Positions 1 through 9,553 of a stretch of DNA of 64,000 nt are shown here, piece after piece. The stretch's first letter is position 1. Every line of letters starts with the position of its first letter. The DNA comes from JABMMZ01 sp040386935 (GTDB lineage: Bacteria; Bacteroidota; Bacteroidia; NS11-12g; UBA955): the NCBI GenBank assembly GCA_040386935.1, contig JAZKEQ010000025.1, positions 46,713 to 110,712 on the forward strand. Direction: 5' to 3'. The notes under the pieces were generated by a model. It had not been told where the DNA came from, searched no databases, and worked only from the letters and a program-made list of their open reading frames with translations. Both the position numbers and the translations under genes were made by a program.

Positions 1-1521
1 CACCTTATTCTCAAGCATGGCAAATGCACTGATTAATTTAACACGGGTTTCTTCCGGATAAATGACTTCATCGATGAATCCTCTTTCTGCAGCTCTGTAA
101 GGATTGGCAAATATTTCAGCGTATTCTGCTTCTTTTTCTTTCCAGGCAGCCTCAGGATCTTTAGCACCTGTAATCTCTTTTTTAAATATAATTTCAGCAG
201 CACCTTTTGCTCCCATTACAGCAATTTCAGCACTTGGCCATGCATAATTCATGTCAGCACCGATGTGTTTGCTGTTCATTACATCGTATGCGCCACCGTA
301 AGCTTTACGGGTAATGACTGTAATACGCGGCACAGTAGCTTCACTGAAAGCGTATAACAACTTCGCACCATTGGTGATAATGGCATTCCACTCCTGATCG
401 GTTCCCGGCAAAAATCCCGGAACATCTTCAAACACCAGTAATGGAATATTGAAAGCATCGCAGAAACGCACAAATCGTGCGCCTTTGGTTGATGAATGTA
501 CATCGAGTACGCCTGCAAGGAATGCAGGGTTATTGGCCACTATGCCTATGCTGCGACCGGCCAGACGGGCAAAACCAACTACGATGTTTTCTGCAAAGTT
601 TTTATGCACTTCCATAAAACTTTCTTCGTCCACCACACCTTCAATTACCTCGCGGATATCGTAAGGCTGATTGGCGTTAGAAGGGATAATATTTTTTAAG
701 GCTTCGCGTGTTTCATCGCCTGATTGGTATGGCAATGAAGGCACTTTCTCTTCACAATTCTGAGGCATGTAGCCCAGCAATTTCTTATAGCTGTTAAGGC
801 ATTCTATTTCGTTGGCAAATGAAAAATGTGCCACACCCGATTTGGCGGAATGCACAGATGCACCGCCCAGTTGTTCGCTCGATACTTCTTCATTTGTTAC
901 AGTTTTCACTACGTTAGGACCTGTCACAAACATGTAACTGGTATTTTCAACCATGCCTATAAAGTCGGTAATGGCAGGTGAATACACAGCACCACCGGCA
1001 CATGGACCCATAATGGCTGACAATTGTGGAATAACACCACTGGCAATTGTGTTTCTATAAAAAATATCGGCATAGCCGCCTAATGATACCACACCTTCCT
1101 GAATACGCGCTCCACCACTATCGTTCAATCCAATAACAGGTGCGCCATTCTGCATAGCAAGGTCCATTATCTTACAAATTTTTTCAGCGTGGGTTTCACT
1201 CAGTGAGCCGCCAAATACGGTGAAATCCTGTGAAAATACATAGGTGAGGCGACCATTGATTTTACCAAATCCGGTAATTACACCATCTCCTAAAAATTGT
1301 TGATTTTCCATACCGAAATCTTTACTTCTGTGGGTCACAAAAGCACCTACTTCGTTAAAAGTACCTTCATCCATCAAAAAGTGAATGCGTTCACGGGCAG
1401 TTAATTTCCCTTTGGCGTGTTGTGATTTTATGCGGGCTTCACCGCCACCCAGCAGGGCTTCGTTGCGTTTTTTTTCTAACAATTCTCTTTTATCCATTCT
1501 ATCTTGCGATTGGGTTGTCAT
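1..1521 (-). CDS. Acyl-CoA carboxylase carboxyltransferase (beta) subunit, 3' end outside window
   Basis: The minus-strand frame translates without a stop from ATG at 1521 to the window edge, giving about 507 residues. The usual family length is about 515, so only the last few residues are missing. The protein matches the carboxyltransferase subunit of propionyl/methylmalonyl-CoA-type carboxylases, which moves CO2 from carboxybiotin to an acyl-CoA in the cytoplasm. Landmarks are GGGEARI near residue 25, the glycine-rich GLNDSGGARIQEG loop, GPCAGGAVYSPA, and the C-terminal half with PGFLPGTDQE and RKAYGGAY, which are the two oxyanion-hole regions. An alternative start is ATG at 1497. The substrate (propionyl- or another acyl-CoA) cannot be decided here. 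The biotin carboxylase partner is not in the window, but the biotin operon at 43-48 kb would supply its cofactor. Confidence 0.93.
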   Translation of the reverse strand, partial: MTTQSQDRMDKRELLEKKRNEALLGGGEARIKSQHAKGKLTARERIHFLMDEGTFNEVGAFVTHRSKDFGMENQQFLGDGVITGFGKINGRLTYVFSQDFTVFGGSLSETHAEKICKIMDLAMQNGAPVIGLNDSGGARIQEGVVSLGGYADIFYRNTIASGVIPQLSAIMGPCAGGAVYSPAITDFIGMVENTSYMFVTGPNVVKTVTNEEVSSEQLGGASVHSAKSGVAHFSFANEIECLNSYKKLLGYMPQNCEEKVPSLPYQSGDETREALKNIIPSNANQPYDIREVIEGVVDEESFMEVHKNFAENIVVGFARLAGRSIGIVANNPAFLAGVLDVHSSTKGARFVRFCDAFNIPLLVFEDVPGFLPGTDQEWNAIITNGAKLLYAFSEATVPRITVITRKAYGGAYDVMNSKHIGADMNYAWPSAEIAVMGAKGAAEIIFKKEITGAKDPEAAWKEKEAEYAEIFANPYRAAERGFIDEVIYPEETRVKLISAFAMLENKV

Positions 1522-1571
1522 ACTCTGTATTGGAATAACGCTGCAAATTAAGCGAATGAATGATTAGAAAC

Positions 1572-1603
1572 AAAAAAGCCGCAACAAAATGTTGCGGCTT
1601 TTA
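1572..1603 (-). terminator. Rho-independent terminator after the T9SS cargo gene
   Basis: A perfect 9-bp stem (gccgcaaca / tgttgcggc) with a 3-base loop is flanked by A-run and T-run. On the minus strand it lies 20 bases past the stop at 1624 and ends in a U-tract, separating this gene from the carboxylase gene downstream. Confidence 0.85.
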
Positions 1604-1623
1604 TTATAAAAAGTTTAAGGCTA

Positions 1624-2391
1624 TTATTCAACTACCAATTTAGTAGTAGACTCTATTGAACCGTTCATTACTTTAACAATGTAGATACCTTTCTCTAAAG
1701 AAGAAGTATTCATTGAAATATTTTCGAAACTTGCATTGAAGTTTTCAGTTGCTACTTCTCTACCTGATACATCGATGATGCTAACTTTAACAGGCGCGTT
1801 GAAATCAACAACACCAAGATTAATGTTTACATTGTTGCTAGCAGGGTTAGGATAAACTGATACTTTAGCATCAGCATTTACACCATTAACACTTACCGGC
1901 CATCTTTGTACATTATACCAAACGATTGGATTGGCTACTACATTATTGGTTTGAGTAGCCTCAAAACCTAAACCTCTTTTTCTGTTCAATGCATGTGCTC
2001 TGAAGAAAAATCTAACATTAGCAGATGGGTAAACACCTAATTGAGTTGTAAAATTACCAACATAGTGAACAGTGTCATTTACACCCATGTTTTTAGTAGC
2101 AATGTTAACGGCATATTGATTTGGATTGGTATTTGGAAAAGCCAATGCGCCAATAAGCGCACCGTTATTATCGGTAATAGCCCATTGATACCAAATAGAA
2201 TCACCAACTAAAACAGAATCAGAACCGTTGTTTTTCATAACAACACGAACATTGATGGCTGTACCCGAATTAGTCGTACTTTGTAATTCAGTAGGAGAAA
2301 GAACCTGATCAATTGACCAATCTACAGTTTTTTGGCTAAAGCCAACATTAAGGGAAATAGCAGCCGCTATTGTAAGTAATACTTTTTTCAT
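1624..2391 (-). CDS. Secreted protein with T9SS type A sorting domain
   Basis: The protein has 255 residues. A signal peptide (MKKVLLTIAAAISLNVGFSQ) precedes an extracellular region of about 150 residues that I do not recognise. It ends in a type A T9SS C-terminal sorting domain of about 75 residues: VYPNPASNN, then SIIDVSGRE, GIYIVKV and a terminal TKLVVE. By family knowledge such proteins cross the inner membrane by Sec and the outer membrane by T9SS, after which the C-terminal domain is removed. The middle has beta-rich, CARDB-like character (VRVVMKNNGSDSVLVGDSIWY) but this is a weak impression. The gene is single, with its own promoter box and terminator. Confidence 0.85.
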   Translation of the reverse strand: MKKVLLTIAAAISLNVGFSQKTVDWSIDQVLSPTELQSTTNSGTAINVRVVMKNNGSDSVLVGDSIWYQWAITDNNGALIGALAFPNTNPNQYAVNIATKNMGVNDTVHYVGNFTTQLGVYPSANVRFFFRAHALNRKRGLGFEATQTNNVVANPIVWYNVQRWPVSVNGVNADAKVSVYPNPASNNVNINLGVVDFNAPVKVSIIDVSGREVATENFNASFENISMNTSSLEKGIYIVKVMNGSIESTTKLVVE

Positions 2392-2414
2392 TTTGAATAT
2401 AAATTATAGTAAGG

Positions 2415-2422
2415 CAAATATA
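2415..2422 (-). promoter_or_regulatory. Bacteroidota -7 box TATATTTG
   Basis: The minus strand reads TATATTTG 24 bases before the ATG of the T9SS cargo gene, an exact TAnnTTTG match. No clear -33 TTTG was confirmed. Confidence 0.55.
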
Positions 2423-2493
2423 AGTAAAAATTTAAAAACAACTGCAAAACATTTGACAAGAGGTTGTAAACAATGTTTTTAACAATGTAGTGG

Positions 2494-5400
2494 TTAATGT
2501 AATAACTCCTCTAAATCGTTTTGCACAATGTTTTTTACGATACCTTCATTGGTATCAATCAAATCATCCGACACCTTTTGCTTCTTCAGCTGAAGTGCCA
2601 TTATCTTTTCTTCAATCGTATTTTTGCTAATAAACTTATAAACGAATACCGGCTTGGTTTGTCCAATCCTATGGGTGCGGTCCATGGCCTGTCGTTCAAC
2701 TGCCGGATTCCACCATGGATCCAATAATACGACATAATCAGCAGCTGTAAGATTCAACCCTACCCCACCTGCCTTCAATGATATAAGGAATAGTGGAATA
2801 TCATCATTCTTCTGAAACTCCTCTACCAGTTGCTGCCGCTCTGCAGGCAAAGTACTGCCATCGAGATACAGAAACGCTTGTTGCTGCATTTTGAAATATT
2901 CTTTGTATAAATTTAAATGCTGAACAAACTGTGAAAAGATCAATAACTTGTGTTTATTCGCCAGTGCTTTTTGAACCAACTCAATTACCTCATTGAATTT
3001 TCCTGAACCATCGCTGTAATCTTCCTGTACCAAAACAGGGTGATTGGCAATCTGCCTCAATTTCGTTAGTCCTTGCAATATCATCAGTTTCGACTTATTC
3101 ATGCCCACCTGATTGATGGAAAACAACAATTCGTTGCGGAACAGTGATTTTACTTTTTCATAGTACTCAGCTTGTTCTGTGGTCATTTCGCAATACCTTA
3201 TCTGCTCAGTTTTAAGAGGCAAATCAGTTGCTACCTGCAACTTGGTTCTGCGCATAATGAAAGGTTTTACAATGCTTCTTAATATCAAGGTATCCTTTTC
3301 ATTCTTCTCTTTTTCAATAGAGTTGACATATTTTTTTGAAAAGAAATTGTAATTGCCCAATAAACCGGGATTTAAAAAGTTAATCTGACTCCATAAGTCG
3401 GTAATACTATTTTCAACAGGTGTGCCGGTGATTACAAAGCGCTGTTGTGCTTTAAGTTTCAATACAGCCTGAGCCGTTTGTGAAGATGGATTTTTTATAA
3501 TCTGCGATTCGTCCAATACGATGGATTGAAACTGTGCAGAAGAGAATAATGCTATATCGTTGCGCAAGGTACCGTAACTTGTTATAACGAGGTCGTAAAA
3601 ATTGACCACGTGATTCAAACTCTTGCGCCTGTTAATCCCTGCATGAACAAATACTTTTAGAGTTGTAAACTTTTTACTTTCGTTCAACCAGTTATAGATT
3701 AATGAAGTGGGTACTATGACCAATGAAGTTTTGGGTTGCTGAGGAACGCTTTCCTTTTCGTTTTGAACTTTCTCTGGCAATTCATTTTCAGATGGCACTT
3801 CAGGCAATATAGTAGAAATATCAAATAAGTCGAGTTGCTTGATATCACTGGCTTGCGATGGCAATGCAGTGAGTTGCATATCATCTACTTTATGCAGTTG
3901 GTTGATTTCTGATTTGTATTGCAAATACGCCAGCAACTGAATGGTTTTACCTAAACCCATGTCATCGGCCAGACAAACGCCAAAACCTTTATCGCTCATG
4001 TAGCGCAACCAATAATAGCCTTTCAACTGATAAGGACGCAGAGTCGCTTTTAATTCTTTAGGTAAAGGGTATGAGATATCATCACTAAAATTCAAATCGA
4101 TTTGTTTTGAATAGCGGTGCTCATCTACAATTCCTTCAAGTAAACCAAGGTGGTGCTTTTTAAGTTTTAAATGTTGATTGCCTTCTACTGCAAAGTCAAA
4201 TAAGCTGGAGTATTTTGTAAACCACTCTTCAGGGATAATGGCAATATCATTATTTGGCAAGATATACTCCCTCATGCCTTTGATGATGTGATTCTTCAGT
4301 TTGATGAAAGGAATTTTAAACTCACCAAACTGCACCATGGCTTGTAAATCAAACCAGTCGCCATGTTTTTTAACATCAAAAGTGATATCTGCTTTGCCTA
4401 TAAAGAAGCGTTGTTTTAATAGCGTTTGGTCAACTACAAAGCCCTGTTCTTTCAGCAGATCCTGATAATTCCCTATTATTTCAAGCAGCTTGTGAGATGC
4501 CTGATTTTTAACTGTAAACAGTGAGCCTTCATAAATTTCGAGGCCGATGTTTTCAAGGATTTGTTTCTTGATGTCTTCCCATTGGCGCGATCTGCGAATG
4601 CGGTGAAAGATGAAATCGTTGTCGTTTCTTTCAACCGATACCGATACCATTTTTACAGAGTGATAAGGAAACTGATAAGGCCCGTAGTTGAAGTACAAAC
4701 TTGCGCATATAGCCTCATCCCCAAATGAATTGAGTTTCAGCATGGGATAAGCCTGAAACTGCTCAGAGCGTATTTCAAAACCTTCAGCATACACATCATA
4801 CTGCTCTACCAATCCTTTGACAAATTTTTCAAAATACACCGCCTCACTTTTAGGGGGTATGGTAATGAAACGTTTGTTTAGAAACGGTTTTATCTTGTTG
4901 CCATCCGTATTCTTTTTGAAGGTTACCAATTGATTATTGGTGAGCAACCAGGCGGGCTCCTGAATAATCAAATCGCTGCCATTGCCACTGAAATTGATCT
5001 TTTTATCAGCCAACTTAATGGTAGCAAAGTAATTGGTGCCTTCTTCATTCCTTCTGAAGTGAAACAAGATGGAGGCTTTCTCTTTTTCAATAACAACCTG
5101 ATGGGCTGCTACATATTTGTCTTTGGTGAGGTATAGCTGACGATTGCCAAAATTTTCAAACACTTTTAATAAGCGTTTTTCAATATAGGGACGTATTTTA
5201 TTGTGCAGTTCCTCGTTGTAATACTTAGCAAAAAAATCGGTAGGCTTAACATTCTTTTTAGAGACAAAGAATTTCTTTATTAAAAGCTCCGGTTCGGTCT
5301 CATCAAGCAATTTTAATAGGGCAACATCTTCGGGTGGTACATCAAAACCATCGGCTGCATTGCTGTGTAATTTCTGTGATAACAAGCTGTGCTTGCCATT

Positions 5401-5502
5401 CTTCATCAATTGAACTGCGTGTAATTCAATCATATAGCCCAAATTAGGATGCTTGTTCAGGCTGTAAATCAGTTCAAAAGGTTCCTTTGCGTTAACTCTC
5501 AT
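2494..5502 (-). CDS. SNF2-family DNA-dependent ATPase/helicase
   Basis: The protein has 1002 residues, usual for bacterial Snf2/RapA-like proteins with a long N-terminal region. The N-terminal 480 residues are unlike the core. The ATPase core begins near residue 490 (LRPYQLKGYYWLRYM), with Walker A DDMGLGKT near 510, motif II DESQ near 664 (usually DEAQ/DEAH), and TGTPVENSITDLW after it. The C-terminal helicase lobe has LLIFSQF, YLDGST, KAGGVGLNLT and DRTHRIGQ near 943. Such proteins translocate on duplex DNA and remodel protein-DNA complexes; the cellular role here is unknown. No zinc-finger SWIM domain is apparent. An acidic, Pro/Gln-rich insertion (about 560-600) splits motifs I and Ia. 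The gene is monocistronic; a near-match promoter box (TACCTTCG) lies at 5531-5538. Confidence 0.92.
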   Translation of the reverse strand: MRVNAKEPFELIYSLNKHPNLGYMIELHAVQLMKNGKHSLLSQKLHSNAADGFDVPPEDVALLKLLDETEPELLIKKFFVSKKNVKPTDFFAKYYNEELHNKIRPYIEKRLLKVFENFGNRQLYLTKDKYVAAHQVVIEKEKASILFHFRRNEEGTNYFATIKLADKKINFSGNGSDLIIQEPAWLLTNNQLVTFKKNTDGNKIKPFLNKRFITIPPKSEAVYFEKFVKGLVEQYDVYAEGFEIRSEQFQAYPMLKLNSFGDEAICASLYFNYGPYQFPYHSVKMVSVSVERNDNDFIFHRIRRSRQWEDIKKQILENIGLEIYEGSLFTVKNQASHKLLEIIGNYQDLLKEQGFVVDQTLLKQRFFIGKADITFDVKKHGDWFDLQAMVQFGEFKIPFIKLKNHIIKGMREYILPNNDIAIIPEEWFTKYSSLFDFAVEGNQHLKLKKHHLGLLEGIVDEHRYSKQIDLNFSDDISYPLPKELKATLRPYQLKGYYWLRYMSDKGFGVCLADDMGLGKTIQLLAYLQYKSEINQLHKVDDMQLTALPSQASDIKQLDLFDISTILPEVPSENELPEKVQNEKESVPQQPKTSLVIVPTSLIYNWLNESKKFTTLKVFVHAGINRRKSLNHVVNFYDLVITSYGTLRNDIALFSSAQFQSIVLDESQIIKNPSSQTAQAVLKLKAQQRFVITGTPVENSITDLWSQINFLNPGLLGNYNFFSKKYVNSIEKEKNEKDTLILRSIVKPFIMRRTKLQVATDLPLKTEQIRYCEMTTEQAEYYEKVKSLFRNELLFSINQVGMNKSKLMILQGLTKLRQIANHPVLVQEDYSDGSGKFNEVIELVQKALANKHKLLIFSQFVQHLNLYKEYFKMQQQAFLYLDGSTLPAERQQLVEEFQKNDDIPLFLISLKAGGVGLNLTAADYVVLLDPWWNPAVERQAMDRTHRIGQTKPVFVYKFISKNTIEEKIMALQLKKQKVSDDLIDTNEGIVKNIVQNDLEELLH

Positions 5503-5562
5503 GGCAGGTGCAGTGTATGCACATATCGCACGAAGGTAAATGATAATTTTTAAATATTATAA

Positions 5563-5589
5563 CAAAAAAAGCCCCCGTTTCCGGAGGCT
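5563..5589 (-). terminator. Rho-independent terminator of rpsT
   Basis: An 8-bp stem with one mismatch (agcccccg / cggaggct around a ttt(c) loop) is followed on the minus strand by seven U residues. It lies 26 bases after the rpsT stop and before the SNF2 start. Confidence 0.8.
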
Positions 5590-5614
5590 CATAATATTGG
5601 AGCGCTGAAATAGA

Positions 5615-5869
5615 TTATTTCAAGCTGTTCACGTGCAAAGCCAAACTTGATTTCAAGTTCGATGCTTTGTTTTTGTGAATAACGTTTTTCTTAGCCAATT
5701 TGTCCAGCATGCTGGCAGCTTCAATAAATAAAGTTGCTGCTACTGCTTTATCAGAGCTTTCACGAAGTTTCTTAACAACATTTCTTGTGGTTTTATGTTG
5801 GTAGCGGTTTCTTTCGTTTTTAACCTCTGTTTGTCTGATTCTCTTGATTGATGATTTATGGTTAGCCAT
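5615..5869 (-). CDS. rpsT: 30S ribosomal protein S20
   Basis: The product is 84 residues starting MANHKSSIKRIRQTEV, the family's typical N-terminus. The same frame is open upstream to an ATG at 5911, but that would add 14 residues not seen in S20 and would cover the promoter, so ATG at 5869 is chosen. The protein is Lys/Arg-rich and helical, and it binds 16S rRNA in assembly of the small subunit. KAVAATLFIEAASMLDKLAKK and the C-terminal KNKASNLKSSLA fit S20. The gene is monocistronic, with a strong promoter box upstream and a terminator downstream. Confidence 0.97.
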   Translation of the reverse strand: MANHKSSIKRIRQTEVKNERNRYQHKTTRNVVKKLRESSDKAVAATLFIEAASMLDKLAKKNVIHKNKASNLKSSLALHVNSLK

Positions 5870-5889
5870 ACTACTTTTAAAAAGGACTG

Positions 5890-5919
5890 CAAATTTAGAT
5901 AAAAAAATCAATAATCAAA
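5890..5919 (-). promoter_or_regulatory. rpsT promoter (TTTG -33, TAAATTTG -7)
   Basis: The minus strand reads TTTG (5916-5919), 18 bases, then TAAATTTG (5890-5897), followed by a short leader of about 15 bases to the rpsT ATG at 5869. This is a full Bacteroidota promoter. Confidence 0.75.
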
Positions 5920-5957
5920 ATATATTTCGGATTTTTCCTAAAAAGGCCTTTTACACT

Positions 5958-5966
5958 TACATTTGC
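5958..5966 (+). promoter_or_regulatory. -7 box TACATTTGC directly before a glycosyltransferase start
   Basis: There is an exact TAnnTTTGC match ending 7 bases before the TTG at 5973. Transcription would begin at or within a few bases of the start codon, so the mRNA is probably leaderless. The -33 element is not clear. Confidence 0.55.
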
Positions 5967-5972
5967 ATCACC

Positions 5973-7175
5973 TTGAAGATACTAGTCATCGGCAGCAGAA
6001 TACCCTATCCTCTGAATGACGGAGGAGCCATTGCCACCTATAATATGTTAAAAGGATTGGCTGAAGAAGGCCATGAAATCAGCTATTTATCGATAAATAC
6101 CAATAAACACCATGCCAGCGAGGTTACCATCAATGAGGCATTGGGATTTTTACACAACTGCGTCACTTTTGATATCGATACCGATGTAAAACCTATTTCT
6201 GCATTGCTCAACCTTTTTTCTTCAAAATCCTATAATATCGAACGGTTTTACAAAAACGCATTTGAAAACACACTGTTGCAAATGGTGCAATCAGGCAATT
6301 TTGACATTGTGCATTTTGAAGGTTTGTATGTTGCTAAATATGTGCTGGCGCTTAAGCAGAACAACAAAATTCCTACCCTTTTACGTCAACACAATATTGA
6401 ATACAGGATATGGGAGCGCCTGGCGCAACAGACGACTAACCCAATTCGCAAATTCTATTTAAAATTATTGGCCAAACGATTAGAGCGTTTTGAAAAAGGA
6501 ATTGTTCCCCATTTTAATGCCGTTATTCCAATTGCATCAACTGATGAACAAGAGATGAAAACATGGACCGGTATTCAATATTTAAAGACCATACACACAG
6601 GTTTCGACACATCACGCTTCCTGTCAAACCCAACTACAACTACACTTCCCAACAGTATTTACCACATTGGATCGATGGAGTGGATGCCCAATCAGCAAGC
6701 CATGGAGTGGTTTCACAACTCCGTTTGGCCTTTGCTGCAAAGAGAGATGCCAAAAGTTCAGTTTTATATGGCAGGTAAAAATATGCCCTCAAATTACCAC
6801 CAATGGGAATTAGATAACTTTAAAGTAAAAGGTGAAGTACAGAATGTTACACAATTTGCTGCTGACAAGGAACTATTGGTTGTACCACTTTTAAGTGCCA
6901 GTGGCATCAGAATAAAAACCATTGAAGCCATGCTGCAGAACAAAGCTGTAGTAACGACATCTCTGGGTGCTGAAGGTTTACCTGTAAAGCACAAAGTGCA
7001 TTGTATGATTGCTGACACTCCTCAGGATTTTGCAAATGCCATTCTCTATCTCTTCAATCACCCTGTAGAAAAGGCCGCAATGATTGTAAAAGCTCGACAA
7101 ATTATGGTTGAAAATTTTGATTTGAAACACGTGTCAAAACAGTGGACCGAGATGTACCAGCACTTACTTGGGTAA
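5973..7175 (+). CDS. Glycosyltransferase, GT4-like (GT-B fold)
   Basis: From TTG at 5973 the product is 400 residues and begins LKILVIGSRIPYPLNDGGA, the usual first beta-strand and loop of GT4 enzymes. The open frame runs back to 5844, but the extra 43 residues have no family likeness and lie over the rpsT promoter, so the later TTG start is preferred. The C-terminal half shows IYHIGSMEWMPN, FYMAGKNMP and the nucleotide-sugar site VVPLLSASGIRIKTIEAMLQNKAVVTT, with the EA/GIR motif. It likely transfers a sugar from a nucleotide donor to a cell-envelope glycan at the cytoplasmic face. The acceptor is unknown. It converges with the GT39 gene, overlapping it by 12 bases. Confidence 0.85.
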   Translation: MKILVIGSRIPYPLNDGGAIATYNMLKGLAEEGHEISYLSINTNKHHASEVTINEALGFLHNCVTFDIDTDVKPISALLNLFSSKSYNIERFYKNAFENTLLQMVQSGNFDIVHFEGLYVAKYVLALKQNNKIPTLLRQHNIEYRIWERLAQQTTNPIRKFYLKLLAKRLERFEKGIVPHFNAVIPIASTDEQEMKTWTGIQYLKTIHTGFDTSRFLSNPTTTTLPNSIYHIGSMEWMPNQQAMEWFHNSVWPLLQREMPKVQFYMAGKNMPSNYHQWELDNFKVKGEVQNVTQFAADKELLVVPLLSASGIRIKTIEAMLQNKAVVTTSLGAEGLPVKHKVHCMIADTPQDFANAILYLFNHPVEKAAMIVKARQIMVENFDLKHVSKQWTEMYQHLLG

Positions 7176-8909
7176 GCGTTTGAACATTACAAAACCACCC
7201 TTCTCTTCTACCTTTATTAAGTCTTTTGCATCGCCAAGATTTTCAATGTCGTGCGACTTAGCAATGAAGTAAGCAGGTTTATCAATAGCACCAAACAACA
7301 ACCAGTTTTTTTGTACATCATCCAGCTCTGCTCTTTCTGTTTCTGATAGATGGTAGTAACTATTTTTCAACTTGCCTTTAATGAAATTTTTATTCCCCGT
7401 ATACATCTTGTCGAATGGCGATAAAGGTTTGGCTTTGGCATAAAAATAAGGCGCATAGCTTTTGTAACCAACATTGAAAATATAACAGTTCTCAGATTGT
7501 ATTGATTTAAAAAATACAATGGCTGAATGTTGGGAATGTTTTTCAATTTTGGGTACCAACATAATGGCTGCGAACATGATGACCACAGTATTACCAACCA
7601 ACAACACACCGAATGCCTTGATGGTTTGCCCTTTCACCAATGCTATGACAAATAAAACAATGCTCGTTAACAGCAACAATCCCGGTAATAAATCTGTGTA
7701 CTGCCAGCCACCATCAATTAAAATATTTTGTTTTGAAAACTCATCCTTAATCAGCAAAAGTAGTTCATGTTTAAGCCCGGGGTTCATCATGATAACAGGC
7801 AGAGCAATCATGAGCACAGACAATATAATACCTATTAACAACACACCCAACATAAAGGGCCATTTGAAACGGAATACCTTGGCATGAAAACTCTCCAGTG
7901 CATATGCCGACATAAAGGTAAGCGGCAGCCAGCACAGCGATGAATAGTGGACAATTTTAGTCTTTACAATTGAAAACAATATGAGCACAACAAAGAACAA
8001 ACAAGCCATGGTTACCCTGAATAAATTTTCAGTATAGGTGTAATACTCGTTGCGTTTCCAGCAGCTGATGGCAATAATTGAAATGGGAAAACAACCAAAC
8101 AACAACACCAATGTATGGTAGTAAAACGGTTGCTGATGTCCTGCAATATTCTGAGAGAATAAGCCCAACTGATAATTGATGAACTCCACCAAAAACCAAG
8201 GACCGTTCTTCAACGTTTCAGGAATAAACCAGATGGCTGAAATAATGAAAGCAAACAGGCCGTAAATCAGTAAATGTTTGATTTTAAAAAACCACAACAT
8301 TCTTTTAGCTGCCACTAATGCAAATAGCACCAGTACACTTATCAATAAAGCAACAGGACCTTTTGTAAGAATGGCAATCCCTGTGAAAATACCAGCCCAC
8401 ATAAAGTGGCGATTGCTGTTGTACGAGATATGATAATTGCGCGCTGCCTGATAAAACTGAATGATGCTGCAGAAAATAAAAAAGTTGAAAACAGGATCAA
8501 TCAAGCCTGTTTTAAAATAAAAATGTGGTGTGATGGCGCCTATATAACTCAGCACCCACCAATGTGCCAGATGTCCTTTGAAATACTTTTTACCAATATA
8601 ATAGATATAGCAAAGGGTAATGATACCAAAAATGGCATTGGGAAAACGTGCTGCAAATTCATTGACTCCAAATAGTTTCATTGACAACACTTGTAACCAG
8701 ATGAACAAGGGTGGTTTCTCCCAGAAAGGTGTAAAATTAATTTGAACCCTGGTATAATCACCCGATACCATCATTTCGCGGGCTGACTCTGCAAAGTTTA
8801 TTTCATCCCAGTCGAAGAGCGGTACAGCACCAAGAAAGGGGATAAACAAAACAGCCCCTATTGCAATAATAAAAAAATAATGGAACGGATTGACTTTAGA
8901 AGAATTCAT
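7164..8909 (-). CDS. Membrane glycosyltransferase, GT39/ArnT-PMT type
   Basis: The frame opens at 8936, but ATG at 8909 overlaps the upstream gene's stop as TAATG, a typical coupling arrangement. The resulting 581-residue protein begins MNSSKVNPFHYFF just before the first membrane helix, so 8909 is chosen. The first extracytoplasmic loop has the acidic motif FDWDEINFAESAREM and then FWEKPPLFIWLQ, diagnostic of the dolichyl/undecaprenyl-phosphate sugar transferases (GT39, GT83). About 11-12 membrane segments follow, then a soluble C-terminal domain from about residue 460. It would move a lipid-linked sugar onto a periplasmic acceptor such as lipid A, protein or another glycan. The PAP2 phosphatase upstream fits lipid-carrier chemistry. 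Confidence 0.88.
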   Translation of the reverse strand: MNSSKVNPFHYFFIIAIGAVLFIPFLGAVPLFDWDEINFAESAREMMVSGDYTRVQINFTPFWEKPPLFIWLQVLSMKLFGVNEFAARFPNAIFGIITLCYIYYIGKKYFKGHLAHWWVLSYIGAITPHFYFKTGLIDPVFNFFIFCSIIQFYQAARNYHISYNSNRHFMWAGIFTGIAILTKGPVALLISVLVLFALVAAKRMLWFFKIKHLLIYGLFAFIISAIWFIPETLKNGPWFLVEFINYQLGLFSQNIAGHQQPFYYHTLVLLFGCFPISIIAISCWKRNEYYTYTENLFRVTMACLFFVVLILFSIVKTKIVHYSSLCWLPLTFMSAYALESFHAKVFRFKWPFMLGVLLIGIILSVLMIALPVIMMNPGLKHELLLLIKDEFSKQNILIDGGWQYTDLLPGLLLLTSIVLFVIALVKGQTIKAFGVLLVGNTVVIMFAAIMLVPKIEKHSQHSAIVFFKSIQSENCYIFNVGYKSYAPYFYAKAKPLSPFDKMYTGNKNFIKGKLKNSYYHLSETERAELDDVQKNWLLFGAIDKPAYFIAKSHDIENLGDAKDLIKVEEKGGFVMFKRLPK

Positions 8910-9553
8910 TATAATTTGATGAGTGGCATTTGCCAATATGGTGTTCTAAATTTTTTCTCAATAACCGTGAATACAATGATGGCCAGTGTAAATCCAACCA
9001 ATCCGCCTGTGTATACATCAATCAAAAAATGTTGGGCAACATAAATGCGTGAATAACCGGACAATGCAGCCATTATGAAAAACAAAAATTGTAACCACCC
9101 TCTGTTGCTAATAAAACCTGCAAGTGCTAATGAACAAAAGGCCGCCATGGTATGTCCTGATGGAAAACTGCCATTGCTGTGTAATTTAATCCCTTCAACC
9201 TTATGAAACATAACGCCATTTTTACTCAACCAACTGTATGGTCTTGGCGCATCTGCAAAAAATAAATATTTCGTTAACAAAATGGCAACCAAACAAAGTA
9301 GCATGGCACAAACGATGGCCAAAAAATAGCGCTTCTGAGTAAATACCCCAAGTAGAATTACGAATAACACAAATGCTATTTCAGGTAAACGGGTAATGTG
9401 GTACATCACCTTATCGAGCCATGGAAAGTAATGTCCGTTTACCCATAGCAGACTTTCACTCTTGCTATAAAAAAAAAGTAAAGGTGCAACCAATGCCGCC
9501 ATTAAAAGATGACAAAACAGACTGACATTTTTATTCACATGTATTTTTTCCAA
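8909..9553 (-). CDS. PAP2-family membrane phosphatase
   Basis: The 214-residue integral membrane protein has about six helices. It carries the three-part acid phosphatase signature: K95...R104-P105 (TKYLFFADAPRP), PSGH at 131-134 and S168-R-x5-H175-x3-D179. The two histidines are the nucleophile and the acid/base. It is likely a lipid phosphate phosphatase, acting on undecaprenyl pyrophosphate, phosphatidylglycerophosphate or a lipid A phosphate at the outer face of the inner membrane. Its stop overlaps the start of the GT39 gene (TAATG), implying a shared operon and perhaps recycling of the lipid carrier released by that enzyme. Confidence 0.9.
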   Translation of the reverse strand: MEKIHVNKNVSLFCHLLMAALVAPLLFFYSKSESLLWVNGHYFPWLDKVMYHITRLPEIAFVLFVILLGVFTQKRYFLAIVCAMLLCLVAILLTKYLFFADAPRPYSWLSKNGVMFHKVEGIKLHSNGSFPSGHTMAAFCSLALAGFISNRGWLQFLFFIMAALSGYSRIYVAQHFLIDVYTGGLVGFTLAIIVFTVIEKKFRTPYWQMPLIKL

